From assembly GCA_963920665.1 (NCBI GenBank), contig OY987265.1, positions 27,037,001 through 27,101,000 of the forward strand: a DNA stretch of 64,000 nt. The letters run 5' to 3'. The notes beneath the pieces are model-generated. The model was given only the letters and a program-made list of their open reading frames with translations, searched no databases and was not told the origin of the DNA. Positions 44,384 through 54,640 of this stretch are shown here, piece by piece. A program made the translations under genes and the position numbers. This stretch comes from Straminergon stramineum (Eukaryota > Streptophyta > Bryopsida > Hypnales > Calliergonaceae). Numbering within the stretch: the stretch's first letter is position 1; every line of letters begins with the position of its first letter.

Positions 44384-44578
44384 TCAATTCACCCTGGCCC
44401 TGAAACAGGGGGGCTTTTTTCCGATGGCGGGGAGCATCTTGCTGCCTGGCTTTTCATTTCGATTCAAAACCAGCTGGTATGCGTGAATCTGATGAGCCAG
44501 ATCCGCAGCTTCAGCCAATGGATCATTTGAGAATATTCGACCAAAGGTATTTGCTACCTTCTCTCTGCAGCCAATCAA
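44384..44578 (-). pseudogene. Unrecognised minus-strand exon cut by the MULE insertion
   Basis: The frame reads VANTFGRIFSNDPLAEAADL and AHQIHAYQLVLNRNEKPGSK, compositionally like a real soluble protein. An acceptor-like TTGGCTGCAG precedes it on the minus strand near 44566. It runs into the MULE end, so the gene may have been interrupted there. I cannot name it. Confidence 0.3.
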
Positions 44579-44635
44579 GAATATGGACCAAAACTCATGA
44601 AATTTCGCCCCGTCAGATGTGAACAGAATACTAAT

Positions 44636-44786
44636 ACCCTAAGGGCGGGCTTCCACGTGGAGTTGGGGCTGGGTGAAGTTCAATGATCAGCGGTGGAATG
44701 GGTGTCCGGTTTTTCTGGAACTCCCTGTCCACCGTTGATCGGTGGACTTTACGGCCCCCCACTCCACATGGAAGCCTGCCCTAAGT
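44636..44786. mobile_element. Small foldback MITE
   Basis: About 150 bp with inverted arms of roughly 60 bp: CTAAGGGCGGGCTTCCACGT on the left against CTTAGGGCAGGCTTCCATGT on the right. Inner parts ATGATCAGCGGTGG and CCACCGTTGATC also pair. Non-coding. Confidence 0.75.
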
Positions 44787-46640
44787 AGTAAACTAGTAAA
44801 CGAGCTGACTCAGCGGAGCATCTCAAAACCCGATAAACTGTACCGTTTCTGGATAGAAGATTCAGGCCCTCCGTTCGCAACGTCCAGATGATAAATAACA
44901 TCATGTATCAGACTAGCAGATTTGTGCTATTCGTCAGGCAGAGGACACTTCATCTAGTAACCCAGCCGCAAAGACCTGCTCACAAGCGTGACGAATTTGC
45001 GTTGGAGCTTAAGTTAAAGTGAATACAAATTTGTTCTTGACCATCATACTGATAGTGATTTATGTCTTAAGTTATTCCGTACCAAAATCCATCAACCGGA
45101 AACTTCAAAACTGACATGACAACCCTCGGTGACAATTATATATCGATACGCTCTGACACAGTTCGAGGATGATTATTTTCCGTTGGAACCTGCACACCTT
45201 AATGTAAGATATTTCACCCCTGCATGACAAAAGCGAATGAAAGAAGTGGAATTTGGGGCAAATGGGAGAAGAGGCACTCTTTAAGCGAACAAGGTTAAAA
45301 CATCACCTTCCATGTGATTGAAAAGAATCCCCCGTCAGATACAACAGGACAATCCTTGAGGATCAGAACTAAATTGAAGCAGGTTTGTGAACCATGACTC
45401 TCCACACGTAAACTTCTTAGTTCAGTAAAAGAACGGATTGCTGGAGTAGGCTCAAGAAATACCTTACCAACGTCATCACCCAACTTGTTCATTAGTTTTG
45501 AAGTAGTGCTTCAATTCATTGAAGTCTTCCAAAGTTTCATTTGATTGAGAAGCCAAAAAGTAGGTGGTGAGCGAAGTGACGAAAATGCAGAGAAGAAATG
45601 AAGAACTAGGGTTGAGCTTCTCTAGACTACCGAATATTGGCAACCCGATGTTTGGCATCAATATTCCAGAAATTCTTCAGAAGAAAATTCTCAAGAGGAA
45701 TCTGCAATGTCCGATCGAGCAATCTATCGCTAGTCCAAAACTGCTACAATTCAGGAAGGTTGGGATGCGTTCCAAAGTTGCGAATTTTTGTGCCTGAGGA
45801 ATTGTGATTTCCATTGACGCTAGAAAATTGGAGCATGCTTCAACGACGCGAATTTCATGATCGAAACAAATTTGGAGAGAAATTCAGGATCAGTTGTGAT
45901 AAAACCAAATAACCAGAACAACGTCACTTTCCCAGCCTTTGATTCAATAGAAACCAACATAGAAACCCTAGAACCAAATTCGTATCCAGAGACTGGTCAA
46001 TTTCGACTTCGGCAAATCACAGTCTAGTAGAACCTCTCAAGTCCTCGGGGAGTGAACTTACAACTTAGTGAATTTCTTAGATCTCCGACTTGTGTTCGAA
46101 GGGTATTTTAAGAGGGGTGTTGATATAATACAAATATTTCAAAAAATATTCTATAAAATTTGGGGATTCTATGAATTTTCTTATAATATTCTTTCAATTT
46201 TTTGGTACAATTTTAGAACTACTAATTTGTACAACTACTTCATTTCTTACAAATAATTGAATAACTGAACCCTTAATTTTGGTTTCTAGGACTTTTACTT
46301 AGTTTTATCCTTGAGATCAAACCCTGAGAGCTAGACATCAAAGCCAATGGACTTTTTTAGTACTTTTTTTGGCATAAACCTTCTCTAAGGTATATTTCAT
46401 TAAAGGAATTTGACCTCACGTGCTTTAGAGGTGCATGAAATCTCAAATGATCTAAACTTAGGCTACATTCTTCTTTTATCTAATTCCAAGCCATTATGCA
46501 TGCTCAACCATCTAAAATTGAGATGTGTAAAATTTAGATGTGGATTAGGTTTCTAGGATGGAGGATTACTAGATTGTGTCTTTAATTTACTTGCTAAACC
46601 CTAACTTTGCCTCTAGGTGGTATACAATTGCTTCAATATT
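44787..46640. other. Mostly non-coding; possible decayed minus-strand gene
   Basis: Minus-strand frames at 45661-45476 (hydrophobic SSSFLLCIFVTSLTTYFLAS followed by SNETLEDFNELKHYF) and 45492-45295 (EPTPAIRSFTELRSLRVESH) adjoin but are in different phases. They could be a secreted or membrane-protein exon pair with decayed splicing. No full gene model could be built. Confidence 0.3.
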
Positions 46641-46829
46641 TGTTTGCCATTGAAATCAATAAAAAATTTACAAAAAAGTGTTGATTTTTTTGTTAATTCA
46701 TTGTTGATTTGGACTTGTTAACTTGGACAATGTTTAACAAAAAGTTGTTTACATTTTATAATTTGGTCATGTGCAAAAAAGAAAAAGAAATATGTTAAGC
46801 AAAATTTAACCAATGGAAATTTGACATGT

Positions 46830-46965
46830 AGCAAGTGCTATGTCAACATAATGAAGCCACCTAAACACACCTCCATACAGGCAAGCACCTAAAGGGTTTG
46901 AACGTTGGACCTCATGGTTTAGGTCCAAGGTTCTTTGCCATTGCACCATGCAAAAAGTTCTTTGA
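46830..46965 (-). mobile_element. tRNA-derived SINE-like sequence
   Basis: On the minus strand, a box-A-like TGGTGCAATGGCAAAGA (46948-46932) is followed about 30 bp later by a box-B-like CGTTCAAACCC (46904-46894). This spacing fits a Pol III internal promoter. It lacks the complementary stems needed for a functional tRNA. Confidence 0.5.
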
Positions 46966-47035
46966 AAATAATGGAAGTGATTTTCTATTTGTATATTTTT
47001 TGAAATTATTTTTTATTTTCTTTATAAATTCAGAA

Positions 47036-47531
47036 GACTTAGGTGGCCATTTTGTCATAGTCGAATAACTTTTTCAAAAAAAATTTAACTAAGAAAATTT
47101 GTAAAATCAATCTAACTTTCATCTTCATAAATATGGGCAATTTCATTAAAATGGCATATGCCATGTGCCATTTTTGACATACTCTGCACCATTTTAATGG
47201 AATGCCGTGTAGTCTCTAACATATTCTGTGCCATTTTAATGGAATGTTGCGCCATTTCATCATCATACCGCCATTTTAATGAAATTGACCATAAATTCTT
47301 TTGAGATTTGGAGTTCCCAATCAAAAGTTATGGGCAGACTTTAGAGAAGGTGTTTACAATTGTCAAAAAAAATGTTCATTCCAACCCTTCTCTAAATTTT
47401 GCCCATAACTTTTGATTAAAGACTCTAAATCTCAAACAAATTTTAGAGATGAAATAATTTTACAACTTTTTTTAGTATAAAGGTTCTAGAAATAAGTTAT
47501 TCTACTATGCCAAAACATCCACCAAAGTTTG
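47036..47531. mobile_element. Foldback element, about 0.5 kb
   Basis: Outer arms CTTAGGTGGCCATTTTGTCA and CTTTGGTGGATGTTTTGGCA (reverse of right end) face each other. The inner arms at 47302-47351 and 47384-47434 (TTGAGATTTGGAGT, CAAAAGTTATGGGCA) pair strongly. The left arm carries extra copies of CCATTTTAATGGAATG around 47130-47290. Non-coding. Confidence 0.7.
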
Positions 47532-48260
47532 CTAAGTTTAAAAACACCTAATTTTGAATGATTAAGTTTTAAAAAAAATCTTAGTACATAGATTTTCAAC
47601 CATGGTTATTTAAACATTGTCCAAATGACAAAAACTAATTTCAAACTCTTGTATGTGAAAATGAACAAAAAGTGTTGATTTTTTTGTTGATTTGGATGTT
47701 GTACTATCTGAATCAACAAAAAATTGTCATTTTTTCGTTGATTTGGACATCGTTTTCTAATAGTGGTTGGCACCCAATACAACACTACCAATGGGATCCC
47801 CACATGAACGACAACAATAATATTCAGCTTAGACAGAAAGAATTGCATTCAAGTACCCTCCCCTCATCCCCAATGACATATTAGCAACTACCTTTCATGT
47901 CCAATGATGACAAAGAGGAAGAGGCCAACCCCAATGACAATGGCCACTAAAGCTGACTACCTATGTAGTATTGTTGAAGTGTGATTGAGTTGCCTTACAT
48001 GGTCTATTTGCTCCATACTTACTCTCCAAGAAAAAAAAGTCTTAATCATGTGTGGATAAGGTAGAAACACCTTATATTGTATTAATAAATTAATAAAATA
48101 TCCTTGTTCCCATTAACGCATAATAGAGTTCCTTTGAAATATCCCTAAGTTTCCATTAAAGTATCTATATACATTTTCATTAATTTGTCCCCTTACTTAC
48201 TGTTGATTAGTTGACTATTGTTTTTTGTTGAATTTTGATTTTACATCCACCTTTGTGACG
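47532..48260. other. AT-rich spacer with repeat pieces
   Basis: No gene. The segment near 47670-47760 (AAGTGTTGATTTTTTTGTTG, GTTGATTTGGACA) repeats pieces found at 46675-46735, so the foldback element may sit inside a larger inverted structure. Confidence 0.4.
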
Positions 48261-48264
48261 GTTT

Positions 48265-48530
48265 CATGATCAATGGTCTACACTAAATAGTGAAATTAGG
48301 TTTCCCTACACTATATAAATACTTAGCATTACATTACAAGAATGCACTACTTTTGAATTAGGTGTTGTTGTAATTGTAACTCATAAACCTTCTTTTGTAC
48401 AAATGAAAATATATGTAGAAATTTTTGTTGACTTTGATGGTTTGTAAAGTACCTTTTGGGTGTAAGTCAATCTAATTGTAAAGGCAACCTAATTTCACTA
48501 TTTAGTATAGATGCCACTATGAAAATTCAT
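48265..48530. mobile_element. MITE-like inverted repeat
   Basis: Arms of about 30 bp (CTACACTAAATAGTGAAATT at about 48279 and AATTTCACTATTTAGTATAG at about 48489) lie roughly 180 bp apart. The outer part pairs less well. Non-coding. Confidence 0.55.
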
Positions 48531-49095
48531 AGAAAATGCATGCCATGTCCAAAAATTCTAATTTTTTTTTTAAATTCATGATTTTCAACTGCTAATACTA
48601 CAAAAATATTTTTTTCTAGCACAAGGTGCCTCCAACTATGCTAAATTGTTTACAATGACGGTTTGGGTTGCTTCCACTGTAGCTAAGTCACATCCGATTC
48701 ACAAGATGACACCACCATTCAAGCTATTAGCTCCCGCTAGTTTATAATACCATATATGAAGGTCTGATTTAACACTTCGATGCCAAAATTGATTTTCCAC
48801 GTCAAATTCACAAGGATCTACATCACCTTACACCAATCACATGATGACATGTGACACTTTTTAAAAAACAAAAATGACTTAATTTCTACAAAATCATACC
48901 TATCCATGGGGTATTTTTTGCAAGCACTTCTATTTCCTTCCCCCCCTTCTTTTTTATTGTTCAATGCCCACTCTTACCTAATAACGCCAGGTCCAAACAT
49001 ACCTTCTCTCCCAAAATTAGACCTTTGGTAGTTAACCTTTAAAGGATAGACTTGTGACCATGGAAATCATGGCTGTTGAAACCATGTGATATAAT
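48531..49095. other. AT-rich spacer
   Basis: No gene. The last 80 bp (GTTAACCTTTAAAGGATAG, GTGACCATGGAAATCATGG) belongs to the repeat family of the foldback element at 50163-50640, into which the next TIR element appears nested. Confidence 0.4.
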
Positions 49096-49099
49096 CTAC

Positions 49100-50018
49100 T
49101 TTAACCCCTAAAGGACCAAGGTGATTTTCTTATCAAAAAACATTCAAAATTGTCATTTCTATTGCAAAGAGAAAAGAACATGAAAAATTCTTCTTTTTTG
49201 CATATCCAATCGTAAGAACTTATACTTGACTAGTATATGAATACATGGAAGAAATTTCAAAAACTTTGACCATGCCAATTGCAAAATATATGCATTTAAA
49301 GTGAAGAAAACAAGTTTTTTTGCACCATGCTTGACTAGCTTTTTTGGCTTTGAATATTTTTAGTTCAAAATTTTTGCACCACGGATTTGATTTTCTACTT
49401 ATTTATGTTAAGTAGTTGAATTGAGAATCTCAAAAAAAAATTTGGAAAAAAAGCACTGAATTTTCACTTGTTAAAAAATTGTTAAGAAGAGGTGGATTCA
49501 AGATTGAAGAAAAAAACTAAATTGTTAATAGTTTTTAGATGGAATTGAATCACAATAATCCCAACGGTGAGATTATTCTAGCAAGAGAATCTAACCTTGT
49601 CTACAAATTTTTTAGAAAGATTCTAAAAATTGCATTCAAAATGAATTCCACAAGTTGTTTTTTCAAGAAGATGCTTAGATTGCCCGGAAAACTAAGATTG
49701 TCCATAACTTTCTCATTATTAGTCCAAATTGAATGAAACAAAGCTTCACATGTAGAAAAATATAATCTTTGAGAAACAAATTATTTTGACTTTTAGTGAT
49801 TTTTTTGGTGCTACTTGCCGAACTCCATTTTTGCTTATTATGCCATAAATTTTGTTCCTGGGCATCGATTAAAATAAAAAATATATTTTCACAAAGCTCT
49901 TGCAAAAATACCCAACTTCAAGAAATTCCAAAAAATATCACTAAAAATTGAGATAGTAGGAACCTACTTGAACCCAAATTGTCCTCTAAGGGGACAAATG
50001 GTCCTTTAGGGGTTAAAT
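49100..50018. mobile_element. Non-autonomous DNA transposon with TTAACCCCTAAAGGACC ends (copy 2)
   Basis: Left end TTTAACCCCTAAAGGACC, right end GGTCCTTTAGGGGTTAAAT, length about 0.92 kb. Same family as 12928-13861. The AT-rich interior shares wording with that copy (CATTTCTA, AAAATTTCA) but has no coding potential. TA borders both ends. Confidence 0.65.
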
Positions 50019-50039
50019 AATCCAAAAATATTCATTCAA

Positions 50040-50160
50040 GGTCAAACTACTCTACAAGATCTCCCTTTTCCACTCCTAATTTCGAGGATGAATAGTTGCA
50101 CTTTTGTCCTACACAAGAGAACTCCTTGTCAATCCATTGGACACAAAACATTTGTGTTGA
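50040..50160 (+). repeat. Partial copy of the 50.2-kb foldback family
   Basis: Repeats one arm of the neighbouring element: GTCAAACTACTCTACAAGAT, CTCCTAATTTCGAGGATGAA and TAGTTGCACTTTTGTCC. Fragmentary, non-coding. Confidence 0.6.
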
Positions 50161-50162
50161 TG

Positions 50163-50640
50163 TTTAATCCTTAAACGTGAGGTTGGTGACTGTGGAAATC
50201 AACTATTTACGAATTGTGTGACATCATCTACTTTAAAAAAAAAAAAAATAATCATTGGGAATCAAACTACTATAGAAGCTCTCCCCTTTCCACCCCTAAT
50301 TCCAAGGATGAATAGTTGCAATTCTATCTTGCAAAGGAAAATTCCTTGTCATTCAACAACAACAAAATGTTTGCTACGTCGTTTAGAGGTTACGGTTTAA
50401 CCCTTGAATGACGTGGCAGATGATTATTGTCTGATGAATGACAAGGAATTCTCTTGTGTAGGATGGAATTGCAACTATTCATCCTCGAAATTAGGGGTGG
50501 AAAGGGAAGATCTTCTACAGTAGTTTGACTCCCAATGAATATTTCTATTTTTTTCTAAAGTGGATGATGTCACATGGTTCCAAAATGATTGATTTCCACA
50601 GTCACCAGCCTGGCATTCAAGGGTTAAGTCAACAAAATCA
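50163..50640. mobile_element. Large foldback MITE, arms about 195 bp
   Basis: Left arm from TTAATCCTTAAACGTGAGG and right arm ending in CATTCAAGGGTTAAG are inverted copies. Shared blocks are GGTGACTGTGGAAATCAA, TGACATCATC...ACTTTA, CCCAATGA/TCATTGGGA, CACCCCTAATT and GATGAATAGTTGCAATT. The central loop (about 50365-50440) is roughly 75 bp. The transcript would form a very long hairpin. Confidence 0.8.
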
Positions 50641-51002
50641 TACATTTGAGATTCATGATTTGCAAGAACATGGACGCTTCAAACCAAAATGGTTTAATGG
50701 ATGTAGAAAAAAAGAATGCACCTATTGATCCAATAATCGGATAATTTTGGTCACTACCTTGGTCATGGGGTCCAGGGTTAAATGCGAGCCAGCAATGCAA
50801 ACCCTAGAAACCCACGATCCGACCCACCCCACGGACCACAGAATCCAGATCATGGGAAGCCCAGTTTTGGACGTACCCCGCACCGCCAGCTCACAGGCAC
50901 GTCCCACCCTGGCACCACTCACAGTGCAAATTTGAATTTCAAGAACCGGACCAACGGTCCCTCCACAGAAAAAAACCCGGTCTAGAGGCCGCGGGTCTCT
51001 AC

Positions 51003-51016
51003 CGGGTATATACTCG
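51003..51016 (+). promoter_or_regulatory. Probable core promoter of importin alpha
   Basis: GGGTATATACTCGG lies about 275 bp before the ATG and is followed at 51065-51125 by a CT-rich tract typical of plant 5' UTRs and initiators. The 51130-51281 leader could hold a UTR intron, but none is certain. Confidence 0.4.
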
Positions 51017-51281
51017 GCGTGCTGTTCCGATTCTATATGGGGTGTCATGTGCGACACTTTCTGCATAGCTTTCCTCTCGTTCGGCTGTTCACTCCTCCTT
51101 CCTCTTCTTCTTCTATATCTCCATAGCCTCAGTAGGCTACTTGGATTCTTAATATCCTCATTTTTGCCGTCCTGTCGACCCCCGAGTTTGCTTTTCCTCG
51201 TGTTGATTTGTTTCTGCTTCAGATAGTTGGGGTCTTCTCGTGTTATATTATTTTGGTGCTTGTAAGTTTTGTTTTTTCGAA

Positions 51282-54200
51282 ATGTCTCTCCGTCCCAACG
51301 CTCGCGTGGAGGTTCGCAAAAAGGGCTACAAGTTGGCGGTGGATGCGGATGAAGCCCGCAGGAAGAGGGAGGACAACATGGTGGAGATCCGGAAGAGCAA
51401 GCGGGAGGAGAGCCTTCTGAAGAAGCGCAGGGATGGCATGCCGCAGCTGCAGCAGTCGTTCATCCCCGCCGCCCAATCTGCCGCTAATGAGAAGAAGGTT
51501 GGTATTTTTCTTTTGAATTGATTTTTGGGATGGCCGGGTAATCTTCATGTTTCATGTCCTTATTTTGGATGGGTCATGTCTTTCGGCAGGACTGTTTTGA
51601 ATATTTTAGGTTTTTTTGTGTTCCTTGATTTGGATCTTCCCGTTTGGCGGAGTCTTGCTTCTCGGTAAAGGGGCGTGATTGGGACAGGGTTTCTTCTGGC
51701 TATGGCCATTTCCTGAGCCGAGAATTAAAGGATGGTTTTGTTTTCATGTAGCAACTGGAAAGCCTTCCGGCAATGGTTTCTGGAGTGTACTCCGACGATC
51801 CCGCCACGCAGTTGGAAGCCACCACGCAGTTCAGGAAGCTTCTCTCAATCGGTAACTGGTCGTTTCCCTATTGAGTGACGTGCGGAGATTTGAATGTGCA
51901 TTTTGAATTCCGAGCAAATTGTTTTGAGAGCGAACAACCTGCGCCTGGTGATTGACGATGGTCCTGTTGTGCAGAGCGTAGTCCACCTATCGAAGAGGTT
52001 ATTGCAGCAGGTGTCGTGCCGCGGTTCGTGGAGTTTCTCGTGAGGGCCGACTTTCCCCAGTTGCAGGTACCTACTGAGGGTTTGAAGCATCTCGGATTTT
52101 TTCGAGCGTTCTCTTGGAATTTGGTTTGGTCGGAGCGTGACTGACTCGTGGATTGGATGCCGTACAGTTCGAAGCTGCTTGGGCGCTGACCAACATTGCT
52201 TCAGGGACCTCCGATCACACTCGCGTGGTTATTGACCATGGTGCCGTTCCAATCTTTGTTCAACTCCTGAGTTCTCCGAGCGATGACGTGCGAGAGCAGG
52301 TATAAACCATGCTGCTGGAGATGGTGGCATTTTAGGTTTTTTGTAGTACAATTAAAGTCCGTGCTTGTACCGGAGATGAGCATGTTGTCTCCGCGAACAC
52401 TAGCAATTTGGAAGCCTTGCGGAGGTGACGTTGAATTCGGGCGTTCGAATCACTATTCGGAGCGTGGAATGTTGTCTCTGTCGCGTTCTGCTGAGGAGAC
52501 GTCTTTCGATCTCTCGCTTGGATCGTTCGGTTGTTGATTCGTAGCCTACTGCTAACGTGGGGACATTGTCGAGTGTACCCATTTCGTTTTGAGCTCACTC
52601 ACTCTGGACGTTTCTGTATGATCGTTGTTGCAGGCTGTTTGGGCTCTGGGCAATGTGGCTGGTGACTCTCCCAAGTGCAGGGACCTGGTACTGAGCCACG
52701 GTGCTCTGATGCCTTTGCTTGCTCAGCTCACCGACAATACAAAGCTGTCAATGCTTCGGAATGCCACATGGACTCTGTCCAACTTTTGCCGTGGCAAGCC
52801 TCAGCCACCTTTTGAGCAGGTGTGTCCGTTTGTGTGTCCTGTGTCGGTCTCTCCATCGTCCAGAGTCTTGCGACTTGTTGGCAGTTCTGTAACGTATACT
52901 CCCTTTTCCAAGTGTCGGAACTGTGTGGGAAGCGTCCAGAACCGTTTGGGTCCGTCCGTAGATTAAAGGAAGAATGAATTCGCGACCTCGCTTCCGATGA
53001 CAACTGCGCGACGCAGTAGGAATAAGCCAACTCTAATTCGATTCCTTCTTCTGTCTTCCCCTTGTAGTCCAAGCCAGCCCTTCCAGCTTTGGAGCGACTC
53101 ATCCATTCCAACGATGAAGAGGTCCTTACAGATGCGTGCTGGGCACTTTCTTATTTGTCGGATGGCACCAACGACAAGATCCAGGCTGTTATTGAAGCCG
53201 GCGTTTGCCGTCGACTTGTGGAGCTCTTGCTGTAAGACTCTTATTTTGCTACTGTTTTTTTAATTTCCACTTGTAGTGCGTTCTGGTTGTTGCTGTCCAG
53301 AAGCCTTTCCGAGCGTGCGTTGAAGATTACTTGAGGACTGATTTGGGTGTATTTGTGATTCCTAGCAGCCATCCATCACCCTCTGTACTCATTCCTGCGT
53401 TGCGAACAGTCGGCAACATTGTCACCGGTGATGATCTTCAGACTCAGGTAATTATGGTCGGGAATCTGTCTCCCCTATTTCTCAGGTTTCAATAGCTGCT
53501 TCTACGAGGTCGTCCTAGTGTTTTTCCGTTTCTGGGGATCAGACGTGCACTGCACCTTGGCTTTGAAATTCCTGTGGGAAGGGAACAGCATTGTGTCTTT
53601 ACTTCGCACTGAAATTTTCTGCACGTTTCCCTCTCCTGCAGTTCATCATCAACAACCAGGCTCTGCCTTGTCTTCTGACTCTCTTGACCAACAACCACAA
53701 GAAGAGCATTAAGAAGGAAGCTTGTTGGACCATCTCCAATATCACTGCTGGGAACAAGGACCAAATTCAGGTCGGTGTTCTTTCTGAGTCCCGTCTTCCG
53801 AATTGTTTGTCTGGCTTACTTGTGTGTGCCTCTGTGTTGGGGGACTTTTTTCTGACGCCCTGTGTATTTATGGTGTCCTGCAGGCTGTAATTGATGCGAA
53901 CATCATTCCTCCTCTGGTGTCTCTGCTTGGCACCGCTGAGTTCGACATCAAGAAGGAGGCAGCTTGGGCCATCTCCAATGCCACTTCTGGTGGAACGCAT
54001 GACCAAATCAAGTACCTTGTGAATCAAGGCTGCATCAAGCCCCTTTGCGATCTGCTGACGTGCCCGGACCCGCGCATTGTAACCGTTTCTCTTGAAGGGC
54101 TCGAGAATATCCTGAAGGTCGGAGAGCAAGAGAAGGATGTGGGCAACAGCGGTGGGATCAATCTTTATGCACGTTACATTGATGAAGCCGAGGGCCTGGA

Positions 54201-54387
54201 GAAGATCGAGAATCTTCAGACTCACGACAACAACGAAATCTACGAGAAGGCTGTGAAGATTTTGGAGACGTACTGGCTGGAAGAGGACGAAGACCAGAAT
54301 CTCGCACCTGGAGCGGAAGCTGGTCAGAACTTTGCGTTCGGTTCAAGTCAAGCTGCGGCTCCCCCTGGTGGCTTCAACTTTGGCTGA
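51282..54387 (+). CDS. Importin subunit alpha (karyopherin alpha), nine exons
   Basis: Nuclear import adaptor: it binds classical nuclear localisation signals through ARM repeats and importin beta through its N-terminal IBB domain. Inferred exons: 51282-51497, 51752-51851, 51975-52066, 52168-52299, 52634-52819, 53068-53231, 53366-53447, 53642-53770, 53884-54387. All introns are GT-AG, phases match, and the total is 534 aa, the usual family length. Exon 1 encodes the Arg/Lys-rich IBB ([36 protein letters not shown]). Repeats carry the conserved W..N signatures: [77 protein letters not shown] and [17 protein letters not shown]. The acidic C-terminus (EEDEDQN) is followed by GGFNFG-TGA. No internal stop. 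The only clearly intact host gene here, with a higher GC content than its surroundings. Confidence 0.97.
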
Positions 54388-54640
54388 AAGGTACTTCTGC
54401 GGTCCTGCTGTAGCTCATGAGTTCTTCCCACTCTATGGGCGTGAGGGAGATGAGGATTCTCGACTTTATACTGCGCTGTTCCCGAATGTGACAACTTTGG
54501 GGTCGGATTTCGAGCGTGTGCTTCGTCTGCCTACTGGTCTTCTTGAGTTCCTGTTTTTGATACTTTCGTGTGCCTTTTTATTGGTGCAGGGCGATGAGTG
54601 ATGGAGAGAGTTCTTAGTGCCTCAAACTACTTTTGAGGAC
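54388..54640 (+). other. Importin alpha 3' UTR with possible intron
   Basis: Two bases after the stop comes AAG|GTACTT (54390-54396), and at 54588-54592 a TGGTGCAG acceptor follows a T-rich tract, so a 3' UTR intron of about 200 bp is possible. Nothing else coding seen. Confidence 0.35.

Larger units (their letters stand above)
42559..44399. mobile_element. Mutator-like element (Pack-MULE), complete, 1,841 bp
   Basis: TIRs of about 120 bp (42559-42680 and 44279-44399) open GGCCAGGGTGAATTGACC and agree at roughly nine in ten positions; 9-bp TSDs flank them. No transposase is present. The interior carries a captured gene fragment on the plus strand: a signal-peptide exon and an LRR N-terminal exon of a receptor-like kinase. 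This meets the definition of a Pack-MULE. Mobilisation would need a MULE transposase in trans. Confidence 0.85.

Noticed and set aside
42559..44399. hAT assignment for the element because CAGGG lies in its end
   Set aside because: The exact duplication is 9 bp (CTGAAACAG) and the TIRs are over 100 bp, which fits a Mutator-like element rather than hAT with 8-bp duplications and short TIRs.
46830..46965. Functional tRNA gene
   Set aside because: Box A- and B-like motifs are present, but acceptor and anticodon stems do not pair.
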